A DNA stretch of 64,000 nt, taken from Lachnospiraceae bacterium (GTDB lineage: Bacteria; Bacillota; Clostridia; Lachnospirales; Anaerotignaceae). A model generated the notes under the pieces. The model was not told the DNA's origin. It saw nothing but the letters and a program-made list of their open reading frames with translations, and did no database searches. The translations under genes were made by a program, and so were the position numbers. Numbering within the stretch: position 1 is the stretch's first letter; every line of letters begins with the position of its first letter. Below are positions 6,274 through 15,047 of the stretch, in pieces. Location of the stretch: the NCBI GenBank assembly GCA_910576545.1, contig CAJTKM010000011.1:1-64000 (forward strand), read 5' to 3'.

Positions 6274-9060
6274 TTAATGCTCTGCTAATCTTTGATACAT
6301 CTTCATCAGTTCCGCCACGCATTTGCTCTCTGTCATGTCCCTGACAGAAAACCCATAAGCCTGCATAACTGCTCGGTCATTATCCTGATGCGCCTTTCGC
6401 AATTCCGGGGGCATAGTCAATTCATCATAGAGATCAGCAAGACTGCTTTCCGGATAGCGGGCGCGGGCGTCCAGAATTGCCTGGGCAGTCTGCTCAATTT
6501 TGGTCTTTTGCGTATCGGTGGGTGTGGGCCAAGGGAAGTTGTTGTAAACCACATCTTTGGAGTAGCGATAGTCGCTCTTAATGCGGCCACAGACAGCCCT
6601 TGTCCATGCCATATGCACGTTTGACATCATAATGCCAAAATGATAAATCTTAGCATCTGGGATGATTTGCACAGCGTCATTGACCACTATTTGCGGCTGC
6701 ACAAATCCAAACGGAATATAACGGCGTGTTTCAGAGGAATGGCGAGGGATGATGATATACTCACTGTCAGGATGCCGGATTTCCTGGAACAAAGTCGGAG
6801 TATCCGCACTCCTCTGTGTAGCCGCTTTTGTGCTGTTCAGTCGGAACTGCCTTACTTGCTCCACTCGCTCCATGATGAATGGGGACTTGCGCAGTTCAGA
6901 AGGAGATGCGCCGACCAGCCACAGGCAGTAGCGGGCTTTATTGTTGATGTACTCGGTTGCGCCATATATTTGCCGGATAAACTTTTCCGTTCCCGGTTCA
7001 CGCTTGAGCAGTTCGTCACGTTCTTCTGGGGATAGGAATAGAAAGCCGCCATCTGTTGGTTTATTCCCATATACCATCTGCGGTACATTGCAAATAGAAT
7101 TGGTTCGGCTATCAATAAATACATTGGGGGCATCAAGCAGATAGGGATTGATATTCTCTACTTCTTGATATCGCTCTGTTGTATAAATCCGCTTAGGCGC
7201 AGGATTAGGCTCATTACTGAACCCCACAATCACACAATGGACATGAGCCTTAATACTGGCTTCGCTGTCCCAACGGAATGTGCGGTGCGCAAAGTCAATA
7301 TGAATACCGAAACGTTCATAAAGCGGCTTCCAAACTCCTGCGACCTGTTCGCCTTGGGTAATGGAATTGGTAGACACAAACGCTGTCCGAACGGCGGTTC
7401 CCTGCATCAACTGTGCCGCCTTGAAATACCAGCCGGAAACATAGTCGATCTTGCCCGCTGTTTTGTAAGGCTTGCCCTTTTCATCAACATAGACGGAGAG
7501 AATATCATTTTTCTGTGCTTTGCTTTGCAGTGAGTAACCTACAAACGGCGGATTCCCCATAATGTAGTTCAGCTCATGCTTGGGGACAACACTTGCCCAG
7601 TCTACCTGGAGAGCGTTCCCCTCAGTGATATTGGCATAAGATTTCAGAGGAAGGAAGTCCAAGGACATATGCACTACATCCTCGGTTTCTTTCATCATCT
7701 GGCTTTCCGCAATCCATAGGGCAGTCTTTGCCACAGTCACGGCGAAGTCGTTGATCTCGATGCCGTAAAATTGACCGATGGACACTTGGATAGGATCGCC
7801 AACATCCAACATAATCTGCCCCCGGTGGAGCAGGGAGAGCGTCTCGTTTTCCAGCCGTCGAAGGGAGATGTATGTCTCAGTCAAGAAATTTCCAGAGCCG
7901 CAAGCCGGATCAAGGAATTTCAGACCAGCCAGCTTCATTTGAAATGATTCCAATTTGGCTTTGCGGGTTCGGTCAACTGTAATTTCTTTGATTTCCGCAA
8001 ACTCGGCTTTCAGTCCGTCCAGGAACAACGGGTCAATCAGCTTGTGGATGTTCTCGATAGATGTATAGTGCATCCCTCCGCTGCGCCGGGTCTCCGGGTT
8101 TAATGTGCTTTCAAAAACTGCGCCGAAAATAGTAGGGCTGATGTCGCTCCAGTTAAAATCCTCGCTGGCATTTTCCAGAAGGAGCGTTTTCAATTCTTCT
8201 GTGAAAGGCGGGATTTCAATATCCTCGTCACTGAACAAGCCGCCATTAACATAAGGGAATACCGCCAGTGCCGGATTATCATCCGCAAGGTATTTGTCGC
8301 GTGATTCCGGTTTCTGATCTAAGATTTTGAACAACTCCACCAGTGCCCTACGAATACCACTGACAGGAACATCCCTGAGATAATCGTGGAACATACTTTT
8401 GCCGCCGAAAATCCCAGCATCTTCCGCATAAAGGCAGAATACCAGCCGGACACAGAGCTTGTTCAGGCTTTGAAGCGTTGACTGACTGCTGGGGTCCTTG
8501 TACTGTTTCAAAAGCGCGTCATAAAGCACCCCTACCAGTTCGCCAGCTTGCAGGGAGATTTCCATTTCTTTTTTGATGTGTTCACTCCCAGTGTCCACCA
8601 GGAATTGCAACCGGTAATACTCCTTCTCCAAATCCGCAAGGAGAATCACTTCCGGATCGCCGCCGGGCCGCTCCATATCATACACATGGAATTCGGCAAA
8701 ATTGCAAATCACAATCCAGCGGGGGCGCTGGGAATAAGGCAGTTCGGCGGCGTACCGCTTTGCCTGCTGGAACGGGGACAGCAGCGAACCGTCAGACTGC
8801 TTGATGGCGGCTTTCAAGTTTTTGTCAATGCTCTTTTGCTCAATCAGCACATGGGTAGAGGGGATAATGCCGTCAATGAAGCTGGTATGGTCCAGCTTCA
8901 CCTGTTCCTCAAACGTGATAAAACTGCCCACATCCTCAACACCCAGCACATCAGAGAGCAGCGTCAGCCAAAATGTCTGGCTTTGTCCCTTCTCATAGCC
9001 TTTATCTTTCCAGTAAGCCGCGAACTTCCTGGCGGCTACCTTTTGTTGCGTATCAGTCAT
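6274..9060 (-). CDS. MmeI-like bifunctional restriction-modification enzyme (type IIL/IIG, 928 aa)
   Basis: Single-chain DNA adenine methyltransferase with an N-terminal nuclease, close in length to MmeI. The N terminus shows a PD-ExK signature: Asp63, ten residues, then Glu74-Gln-Lys76. A helical spacer follows, ending with the conserved GAVFESTLNP...GGMHYTS region near 313-333. Methyltransferase motif I is DPACGSG (384-390) and motif IV is NPPF (503-506), the gamma-class amino-methyltransferase signature. The rest would hold the target-recognition domain and C-terminal helices (YRYSKDVVYNNFPWP). Both active sites look intact, so one protein may modify and cut. Start: ATG with GAGGTGATAGT upstream. 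It heads a three-gene operon. A methyltransferase-only homologue cannot be fully excluded. Confidence 0.88.
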   Translation of the reverse strand: MTDTQQKVAARKFAAYWKDKGYEKGQSQTFWLTLLSDVLGVEDVGSFITFEEQVKLDHTSFIDGIIPSTHVLIEQKSIDKNLKAAIKQSDGSLLSPFQQAKRYAAELPYSQRPRWIVICNFAEFHVYDMERPGGDPEVILLADLEKEYYRLQFLVDTGSEHIKKEMEISLQAGELVGVLYDALLKQYKDPSSQSTLQSLNKLCVRLVFCLYAEDAGIFGGKSMFHDYLRDVPVSGIRRALVELFKILDQKPESRDKYLADDNPALAVFPYVNGGLFSDEDIEIPPFTEELKTLLLENASEDFNWSDISPTIFGAVFESTLNPETRRSGGMHYTSIENIHKLIDPLFLDGLKAEFAEIKEITVDRTRKAKLESFQMKLAGLKFLDPACGSGNFLTETYISLRRLENETLSLLHRGQIMLDVGDPIQVSIGQFYGIEINDFAVTVAKTALWIAESQMMKETEDVVHMSLDFLPLKSYANITEGNALQVDWASVVPKHELNYIMGNPPFVGYSLQSKAQKNDILSVYVDEKGKPYKTAGKIDYVSGWYFKAAQLMQGTAVRTAFVSTNSITQGEQVAGVWKPLYERFGIHIDFAHRTFRWDSEASIKAHVHCVIVGFSNEPNPAPKRIYTTERYQEVENINPYLLDAPNVFIDSRTNSICNVPQMVYGNKPTDGGFLFLSPEERDELLKREPGTEKFIRQIYGATEYINNKARYCLWLVGASPSELRKSPFIMERVEQVRQFRLNSTKAATQRSADTPTLFQEIRHPDSEYIIIPRHSSETRRYIPFGFVQPQIVVNDAVQIIPDAKIYHFGIMMSNVHMAWTRAVCGRIKSDYRYSKDVVYNNFPWPTPTDTQKTKIEQTAQAILDARARYPESSLADLYDELTMPPELRKAHQDNDRAVMQAYGFSVRDMTESKCVAELMKMYQRLAEH

Positions 9061-9213
9061 ACTATCACCTCAGCGTCAATCGGACATTGAAAATAGCCTG
9101 TCCTTCAATGCGCTTATATCCTCAAAAACTATTATACCACATAGAACGGCAGATTTCCAGATAAACCCCAATAATTCTCCAAGCAATCTCGTTGTTTGTC
9201 ACACATAAACGCT

Positions 9214-9246
9214 GAAAGCCGGCCTACTTGTAGTAAGCCGGCTTTC
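9214..9246 (-). terminator. Hairpin downstream of tnpV
   Basis: GAAAGCCGGC (9214-9223) and GCCGGCTTTC (9237-9246) form a perfect 10-bp stem with a 13-base loop, just after the stop of the tnpV gene read on the minus strand. It lacks a long T-run, so it may be a weak terminator or an element-end structure. Confidence 0.55.
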
Positions 9247-9293
9247 GGTATTTGCGCACTCACAGTAGCGCATTTGCAAGGGCATTGAACCCA

Positions 9294-9680
9294 CTAAGCA
9301 TTGCATATCTCGTCTCTGATAATTTCTTCAGCACAACTGGCGATGCTGTTCATGGCCTGTACCCACGCCCATTGAGAACGCCGCTTCAAGTTCTCAGTTA
9401 CGCCTTCGGTATCAGCCATCTGCTGGACAATGAGACGGTAGCGGTTTTGTGCTTGTTCGTTAAGGTCGGCAAGGTAGCTGTGTAGCTTACCCGTCAAAAT
9501 CAGGTGGTTGAGCAGAAGCAAGTTCGTTTCTTCCAGATATGCCCGGTACATCTGTCCCCATTTTCCGATGGGACGGTAATCGTCCTCCGGCAGTTCAATG
9601 GCCGGGATGTAGTAGTCGCCAGCAAGGATGTAGTCGATGCCAGTGTCCTCGTCATGGATTCTCGGTTTCAATTCGCTCAT
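9294..9680 (-). CDS. tnpV: TnpV-family transposon protein (128 aa)
   Basis: Matches the TnpV family first named in Tn4451: an N-terminal DYILAGDYYIPAI segment, GKWGQMYRAYLEE, a helical middle, and VTENLKRRSQWAWVQAMNSI near the end with a final acidic helix. The function of TnpV is not established; it accompanies TnpX-type serine recombinases. A second, diverged copy lies at 11789-12154, so two related transposons, or one plus remains of another, met here. Start: ATG preceded by AGGGGGAAAACACA. Confidence 0.8.
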   Translation of the reverse strand: MSELKPRIHDEDTGIDYILAGDYYIPAIELPEDDYRPIGKWGQMYRAYLEETNLLLLNHLILTGKLHSYLADLNEQAQNRYRLIVQQMADTEGVTENLKRRSQWAWVQAMNSIASCAEEIIRDEICNA

Positions 9681-9737
9681 TGTGTTTTCCCCCTATGTGA
9701 TAGTCTTGTTTGATTATCGGTAGCCGCTACCGATAAT

Positions 9738-11021
9738 GTGCCACACCATCTCGCCGGAGGTAATCGACCACCAATGCACTGCTGTGATGTCATTCTTTAT
9801 GTAAGGTTGACTAATGATATGTACGCCAAGGATATTTCCACGAAAATCAAGTCCACGCTCCATACCAAAGCAAGAAGCGGCGAATACCTTGGCGCACTCG
9901 ACCCCTACGGCTACCTGCGGCATCCTGACAATAAGCACAAGCTGATTATCAACGAGGAAACTGCGCCGGTTGTACGGCGGATGTTTGAAATGTGCGCGGC
10001 TGGGATCGGCTCAAAGAGTATCGCAACAACCCTGAACAACGAGGGCATCTTATCCCCCAAGGAATACACCCGCTTCCGCAAGCACAATCCTGAACGGGAT
10101 GGCGAGTTTGAACGCCGCCACTTCTGGACTCGGACTTATGTGCAGTTCATGCTGAAAAATGAAATCTATGTGGGGAGCATGGTGCAGGGACGGCAGTACA
10201 CGCCATCTTACCGCAGCAAGAAGCGGGAACCCATCCCCAAAGAGGATTGGATCGTGGTTCCTGATATGCATGAACCTATTGTATCGCGGGAACTGTTTGA
10301 TGAAGCGCAGAAACGCATGGGAGCGCGGAAAAAGACCATTAAAGCCAAAGACGAACCCGATTTATTTGCCGGACTGTTCTTCTGTGAAGCCTGCGGAACC
10401 TCCATGCTGCCCAAGGTAAGCCAGCAGAAATACTTTTACTACAACTGCGGACGCAGCCACGCGATTGGACAATTAGCCTGCTCAAGCCACTACATCAACC
10501 GTGACACCTTTCATCAGGCAGTGCTTGAGGACATCCGCCGTAACGCGAAATTGTTCAGCGAGGATGCGGAGAAAGCCGCACAGCGGCTCATGGAACTGAA
10601 ATGCGCCGATCAGCAGAAGAAAGCCACAACGATGAAGCGCGACCTTGCATCGGCAAAGAAGCGGCTGGCTGACCTGGATGTGAAGCTGAAACGTACCTAC
10701 GAGGACAACATGAGCGGCAAGCTGCCTGACCACATCTTTACCATGTTTATTGCAGACTACGACCAGGAACGGGCTGCACTGAAAGCGAACATTGCAGAGA
10801 TGGAAAAGGCGCTGGAAAAGGTTCGGGATACCAAAGCCGATATTGACCGCTTCGCTGACCTTATCCGAAAATACACCAGCTTTGAAAAACTCGACCGCTT
10901 CATGCTTCACGAACTGATCGACCGGATTACGATTTATGAAACGCCGGGTATGGGACGTTGCCGCAAGGGTAAGGAAAAGCGCATTACCATCTACTACAAA
11001 TTTGTCGGGGCTATCCAATAA
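9738..11021 (+). pseudogene. Large serine recombinase lacking its catalytic domain
   Basis: Homology to serine recombinases begins only at about 9813 (NDMYAKDISTKIKS), the segment that normally follows the resolvase domain. The recombinase domain (YGYLRHPDNKHKL), zinc ribbon (CEACGTS and later cysteine), coiled coil and C-terminal FEKLDRFMLHELIDRITIYE are intact. The roughly 140-residue N-terminal domain with the serine nucleophile and arginine motif is missing, so the protein cannot catalyse recombination. The first in-frame start at 9738 would add 25 unrelated residues. A matching gene start (MSRQTEKITALYERLSRDDE) sits on the opposite strand at 11085-11144, which points to an inversion with deletion. 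Confidence 0.85.
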
Positions 11022-11029
11022 CACAAAAA

Positions 11030-11050
11030 CGGCATCCCCTATGGATGCCG
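11030..11050 (+). terminator. Terminator after the recombinase remnant
   Basis: CGGCATCC (11030-11037) and GGATGCCG (11043-11050) form an 8-bp stem with a 5-base loop. An A/T-rich AAAAAAATAA tract follows on the plus strand, so the T-run needed for plus-strand termination is absent and its direction is uncertain. Confidence 0.5.
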
Positions 11051-11084
11051 AAAAAAATAACTTGGCTTTACGTCCTTTTGACTT

Positions 11085-11144
11085 CTCATCATCACGACTA
11101 AGCCGCTCATAGAGGGCAGTAATTTTCTCCGTCTGCCTGCTCAT
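11085..11144 (-). pseudogene. 5' fragment of a serine recombinase gene
   Basis: Twenty codons, MSRQTEKITALYERLSRDDE, are the typical N terminus of TnpX-like serine recombinases, including the nucleophile region YERLS. Its ATG overlaps the TGA of the tnpW gene (ATGA), the normal order tnpW-tnpX. The frame then leaves the family and reads backwards through the 3' end of the plus-strand recombinase remnant. The long minus frame down to 10482 is therefore an artefact. Confidence 0.8.
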
Positions 11145-11323
11145 GTGGTACTCCCTTCAGGCTGACGGCTCATTTGTGGCATCATTATTATACCACATTC
11201 CGGGGCCATGTCCATAGTCTCGCTGCCAATTAAACGGATAATTTTATCCTCCATGCTTTCCTGGGTGGTGTCACTGAAATGGATACGCACTTTGTATGTA
11301 GTAGACCCGATCCGCCGGTACAT
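11141..11323 (-). CDS. tnpW: TnpW-family transposon protein (60 aa)
   Basis: Matches the TnpW family of Tn4451-like transposons: RRIGSTTYKVRIHFSDT, then ESMEDKIIRLIGSE, and a C-terminal CGIIMMPQMSRQ tail. Molecular function is unknown. Its stop overlaps the start of the truncated recombinase gene, as in complete elements. Start: ATG at 11323; the Shine-Dalgarno-like AAGGG is rather far upstream and the frame is open 18 codons further, so a non-standard upstream start is possible. Confidence 0.75.
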   Translation of the reverse strand: MYRRIGSTTYKVRIHFSDTTQESMEDKIIRLIGSETMDMAPECGIIMMPQMSRQPEGSTT

Positions 11324-11788
11324 AACGGCGGTGTTTTCCCTTTGAACTTCGCTGATAATTTCTATCCTTTCCTGCGGTCAGGCCGCATTTCCAGCACTTC
11401 CAATCGGTACGGTTTTTTCGCGCAGGCGGGTGCTGGTTTCCCGCCAGTATGTCTACTATCGCCAATGCGATATCCATCACAATGATCTCCCCCCTTTCGC
11501 TGAATGTATTTGCGTGTGATCTGCCGTTCCTCCCAAACGTGGTTCCTGCCCCCGGATTTCACGGCGGCGTTGTTCTCTCCATTGGTGCGCTCATATCGTG
11601 GCGCACTTCCCCTGGAGCATATCTCGTTCAGACGGTCATTCAGCTGTGGATTTGCATGAGGACTTCCCAATAAGCATACAGAGTTCGCGTGTTCTATGCA
11701 GTCGAATTGTGGCGTTCACAAAAAATTTACAAATCGCCGTAAAAAGGACGGAACCGCCGAAGCAGTTCCGTCCAGTCCAATTTTCTCT
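11324..11788. other. Element remnant without a clear gene
   Basis: About 465 bases between tnpW and tnpV. Two minus-strand frames are open (11362-11670 and 11271-11480). Neither has a convincing ribosome site or a family I recognise, and they share bases in different frames. The stretch probably holds decayed element sequence. No hairpin or promoter stands out. Confidence 0.5.
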
Positions 11789-12154
11789 TTAGTAGGCGTA
11801 CACCAAATCGTGGAGAACGATTTCCTCCGCCCTGTGGCGGATATTGTTCATGTATCCCACCCAGGTCATGGGATCGGCGGCTTTCAGGGCCTCGGTCACA
11901 CCCTCTCGCTTGGCAATCTCCTTGATGAGATATTCCATCTGTTCATTGCAGGCGGTATCGACCTCATAGAGATGCCTGAGCAGTCCCTCGGTAAGAACAA
12001 GTCTTGCCCATACGCTGGGGCGGTGTTCCTTTAAGTACCGCTCATGTTTCCGGCCATAATAGCCGATTTCGTACTTGGTGGTGTCTGACGGGGCAATGTC
12101 AGGGTAATAGTAATCGCCAATTTTTGTGTAGGTCAGCCCTAAATCCATAGTCAT
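11789..12154 (-). CDS. tnpV: TnpV-family transposon protein, second copy (121 aa)
   Basis: Same family as 9294-9680 but clearly diverged. It has YTKIGDYYYPDI, GYYGRKHERYLKEH, a helical region, and VTEALKAADPMTWVGYMNNIRHRAEEIV, matching the conserved end of TnpV. Role unknown. Start: ATG at 12154; an internal ATG at 12148 is also possible. It lies next to the right border of the element, the usual location in Tn4451-like transposons. Confidence 0.8.
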   Translation of the reverse strand: MTMDLGLTYTKIGDYYYPDIAPSDTTKYEIGYYGRKHERYLKEHRPSVWARLVLTEGLLRHLYEVDTACNEQMEYLIKEIAKREGVTEALKAADPMTWVGYMNNIRHRAEEIVLHDLVYAY

Positions 12155-12266
12155 CAGCTCCTTTGTGGTGGTATGTTGAATGCAGTCGCAGAAAACGCCG
12201 AATTTTGTGGTATCACCGCCCTTCTCACAACTGCTTATGTCATTTTTGCCACAAATGAGCCGCAGC

Positions 12267-12311
12267 TATGTTGTATTTGGCAAGGCGGTCAGCCTTACCC
12301 TTTACAACATA
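12267..12311. repeat. Inverted repeat at the right border of the mobile region
   Basis: TATGTTGTA (12267-12275) and TACAACATA (12303-12311) are perfect inverted 9-mers. They lie exactly where the interrupted VOC gene loses its homology, so the repeat probably belongs to the transposon end and may be part of a recombinase attachment site. Confidence 0.5.
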
Positions 12312-12391
12312 CATCTTCCCAGAACATCATGGTAAAACTGCTTGCTTTTTTCCATATCCGAAACCGCCAGCAATGTGCTGGTATACTTCAT
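12305..12391 (-). pseudogene. Truncated VOC (glyoxalase-like) gene
   Basis: MKYTSTLLAVSDMEKSKQFY followed by HDVLG is the standard first beta-alpha unit of vicinal-oxygen-chelate proteins. The frame then ends after four more residues in transposon sequence. The rest of the protein (normally 110-130 residues) is missing from the window. The insertion point of the mobile region is therefore inside this gene, and the remaining part should lie left of the window. Confidence 0.75.
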
Positions 12392-12473
12392 TCTATTCAC
12401 CTTCATCCCTGTTTTTAACCATATTATTTCAACGGTAATTTCCTGTTTTTTATTGCTTGAAGGGTGACCATAA

Positions 12474-12901
12474 TCACAATTCTTCCCATTCAACGCAGTC
12501 GGGCAAATCCTCAAAACAAACAGGACATTCATCATAACACATAAATTTGAGTATGACTTGCAGTGCCTTTTCCTTTGTACAGACATATTTGTTTCTGATT
12601 TCCATTTCCACTGTCGGAGTATTTACATAAAAATACAGTGATATCATCAGGGTCTGATTCTGTAGCTTCCACATACGCCTGAAATCCGTGATTCTCAGTT
12701 CCGGCAAAAGAAGAGTACCATGATATAAGCATTTTTCCCATTTACCAATACGCTTAGATATGGATAAAGTTTGTCAGAAATATCCGAAATGAAAAACTGG
12801 TCTACACCATTACTATGTTTACTAAATGCAGCTTTCACTTCGTCCGCCGTTCTGCATATATCTTCACCACAAAAATGACGAAATACCATTGGAATAATCA
12901 T
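12474..12901 (-). pseudogene. Imm1-type immunity protein gene with two frameshifts
   Basis: Three overlapping minus-strand frames join into one protein-like series: DKLYPYLSVLVNGKNAYI, then GTENHGFQAYVEA with DPDDITVF, then YVNTPTVEMEIRNKYVCTKE with KALQVILKF and a final CVEWEEL. The order and the ending resemble Imm1-family immunity proteins from polymorphic toxin systems, which end in a similar WEEL. At least two indels separate the parts, so the gene is dead. No toxin gene is nearby. Family call is from memory of the pattern. Confidence 0.55.
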
Positions 12902-12952
12902 AATGCAAAGCCTCGAATCATCCGGCAGTATTGCCTTTACTGCTTCTCTTTC

Positions 12953-14065
12953 TCATTTCAGCAGACTTTTTTCATACATTTTGTAAACATCCTCTTTCGT
13001 CAAAGGATATGGGAATGTTGCCATTTTCTGCGGTGTTTCCAAAAAACGCTCTGTATAATAAGCAATATCCTTTTCCGTATATGTTTCTGTATGTTCCAGC
13101 ACAGCGTCCATAAATGCGCCCATTTCTGCCGTATCCTTCATGCCAAGGCACGCCAGCAGCTTTGCAACCTTCTCATCCCCTTCTGGAAACTGTTCCAGAT
13201 AAGCCCTTGTCAGCACGCCGTTTGCCATTCCATGCGCCAGATGCTTTTCATACGTCAGGAAATACCCCATGCCATGTGGCAGAGATGTACCCGTCTGCGC
13301 GATTGCCACGCCGCCGATAGCAGACGCCAGCATCAGTTTATCCCTGATTTCAGCGGGATACTGCTGTGCTTTCAAAGCCGGAATACATTCCCTAAATATG
13401 GAAAGCCCCATTTCTACAATTTTTTCGCTTATAAAATTCGCGCTACCAGAAAGATAGCTTTCGATTAAATGGGTCAACGCGTCTACCGCCGTATTGTTCG
13501 TGATTTTTGGGGAAAGCGTATCCATATATTTCGGGTCTAGATAGGATACTGATGCAAAAACCTTCGGCGCAATGCTTGTTTTTGTGCGCTTTTCATGCAG
13601 TGTGATGATGGAAAACTGCGTTACTTCGGAACCCGTGCCCGCTGTTGTCGGCACAGCCACAACAGGGAGGGCTGCCGAATTTCCGTCAAACAGAGCATCA
13701 CTGCCTTTGCCGGGATTTGCCGCCATTACAGAAATGGCCTTTGATGCGTCCATCGGCGAGCCGCCGCCGATTCCGATAAAAAATTCCACACCCACTTTAA
13801 CAGCAATTTCTGCCGCCCGTTCTACTGTTTCCAAATCAGGGTTTTCCCCAATTTCATCGAACAATACCCATTGTATGCCCAAACTGTCCAGCGCATCTGT
13901 CACATCTTTCTGTGCACCGTTTTTCTTCGCAGAGCTTCGCCCTGTTACGACCATTGCTTTTTTGCCCAGCTTTTCCATCACGTCTTTATGCGCCTCAATA
14001 CAGCCTCTGCCGAAATATGTATCCGCAGGCATAAAATATCGGAATGCCATTGTTGTTTTTTCCAT
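12953..14065 (-). CDS. Iron-containing alcohol dehydrogenase (370 aa)
   Basis: Group III NAD(P)-dependent alcohol dehydrogenase. The dinucleotide site GIGGGSPMDASK is followed by PTTAGTGSE. Metal ligands are visible in the order Asp/His of VDALTHLIE, His of LPHGMGY and His of HLAHGMANG. Full length for the family. The substrate cannot be told; butanol, propanediol or 4-hydroxybutyrate dehydrogenases share this pattern. Start: ATG with GGAGGAAAACAC upstream. It stands alone on the chromosomal side of the island, next to the decayed immunity gene. Confidence 0.92.
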   Translation of the reverse strand: MEKTTMAFRYFMPADTYFGRGCIEAHKDVMEKLGKKAMVVTGRSSAKKNGAQKDVTDALDSLGIQWVLFDEIGENPDLETVERAAEIAVKVGVEFFIGIGGGSPMDASKAISVMAANPGKGSDALFDGNSAALPVVAVPTTAGTGSEVTQFSIITLHEKRTKTSIAPKVFASVSYLDPKYMDTLSPKITNNTAVDALTHLIESYLSGSANFISEKIVEMGLSIFRECIPALKAQQYPAEIRDKLMLASAIGGVAIAQTGTSLPHGMGYFLTYEKHLAHGMANGVLTRAYLEQFPEGDEKVAKLLACLGMKDTAEMGAFMDAVLEHTETYTEKDIAYYTERFLETPQKMATFPYPLTKEDVYKMYEKSLLK

Positions 14066-14138
14066 GTGTTTTCCTCCTTCATTCTTTAGGTGATTTCAGT
14101 GATTCCATCTGTTTCGCTTGTCTTTTATATATAAATCA

Positions 14139-14684
14139 TTATGAAAATTCATAGGGAAATCCTAATTTCCGCATAAAATCCGCCATTTGCCAGCAGTCGT
14201 CCTGCTCAAACTCATCATCTTCATAGGCTTTTCCCTCAGAGAATTCCAACTGTTCTTCCGTCCGTGCCGCAAGATATTTTTTGATTTCCGATTCCTCTAT
14301 TCCGAAATATTTTGCAATAAGCCCGCTGTTCCCCACAGCAGCCAGCGCTTCTTCTTCCGAACCATCCGAAAAATAATCCGGAACTGTCTGAAAGCAGTCT
14401 AATGATTTGCCATTTTCATAGAAATAATATCCCCAGAAATCCTCATCATAAATATAAAGCAGGAGAACCGGGCGCACCAATTCATCTGAAAGCGTTTCCG
14501 CCAGTTCTTCATATCCCATACAGTTCTCATTCAGCAAAACCGCTGTACCCTTCTGGCGGCTCTGGAATTTGCATTCCGAAGCGACCACATCCAAGCTGGC
14601 ATCTTTCTCTATCCGTTCCAACGCTGCTTTTATGCCAGCTTCATTTTTGTTCAGCACCAATGCCGTTTGCAAAAACAATCCCAT
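14139..14684 (-). CDS. Hypothetical acidic protein (181 aa)
   Basis: Not recognised. A soluble, strongly acidic protein with an aromatic core motif (LLLYIYDEDFWGYYFYENG) and a late YLAARTEEQLEFSEGKAYEDD stretch. The fold hints at SMI1/KNR4- or SUKH-like immunity proteins, but no diagnostic motif is present. Start: ATG with a strong GGAGGGAAGAAA. The 14793-15047 gene lies about 110 bases upstream on the same strand. Confidence 0.75.
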   Translation of the reverse strand: MGLFLQTALVLNKNEAGIKAALERIEKDASLDVVASECKFQSRQKGTAVLLNENCMGYEELAETLSDELVRPVLLLYIYDEDFWGYYFYENGKSLDCFQTVPDYFSDGSEEEALAAVGNSGLIAKYFGIEESEIKKYLAARTEEQLEFSEGKAYEDDEFEQDDCWQMADFMRKLGFPYEFS

Positions 14685-14792
14685 TTTCTTCCCTCCTCAC
14701 AATTTTATACCTGATATAACGCATAGTCCTTATCGTTATATCCATTTTTCCAGAGGCTGCTTTGCTTACAAACCCTTCCTGATTTTATATTC

Positions 14793-15047
14793 TCAGCATA
14801 AAAAATCGTACCAATCCCATTCCTCTGCAAGGATCGCCTCAACGGTTTCCCCTTTCGGCGGCTGAAACAGTTCAAACTCAATCTGGAAATCATGGTAGCG
14901 TTCCCCTTCAATTGTAGCAATCCCTGAAATCACATACCGTTTTCCTTCCCCTTCCAGATATTCCCCTTCTAGCAGAAGCTCGTCCTCCTCTAAATAAATT
15001 TTATTTTTCTCCTGTTTTATCTGTTCCTCGCTGAATGTCAATCTCAT
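14793..15047 (-). CDS. Hypothetical small acidic protein (84 aa)
   Basis: Not recognised. MRLTFSEEQIKQEKNKIYLE is followed by alternating acidic strands and a tryptophan-rich end (EEWDWYDFLC). I choose the ATG at 15047, about 10 bases after GGAAAGGA, rather than a TTG two codons upstream. It may be cotranscribed with the 181-aa acidic protein downstream. Function unknown. Confidence 0.65.
   Translation of the reverse strand: MRLTFSEEQIKQEKNKIYLEEDELLLEGEYLEGEGKRYVISGIATIEGERYHDFQIEFELFQPPKGETVEAILAEEWDWYDFLC

Noticed and set aside
10482-11144. 220-aa minus-strand frame starting like a serine recombinase
   Set aside because: Only the first 20 codons belong to a recombinase. The rest is the reverse of the other recombinase remnant, so it is a fusion artefact of the rearrangement.
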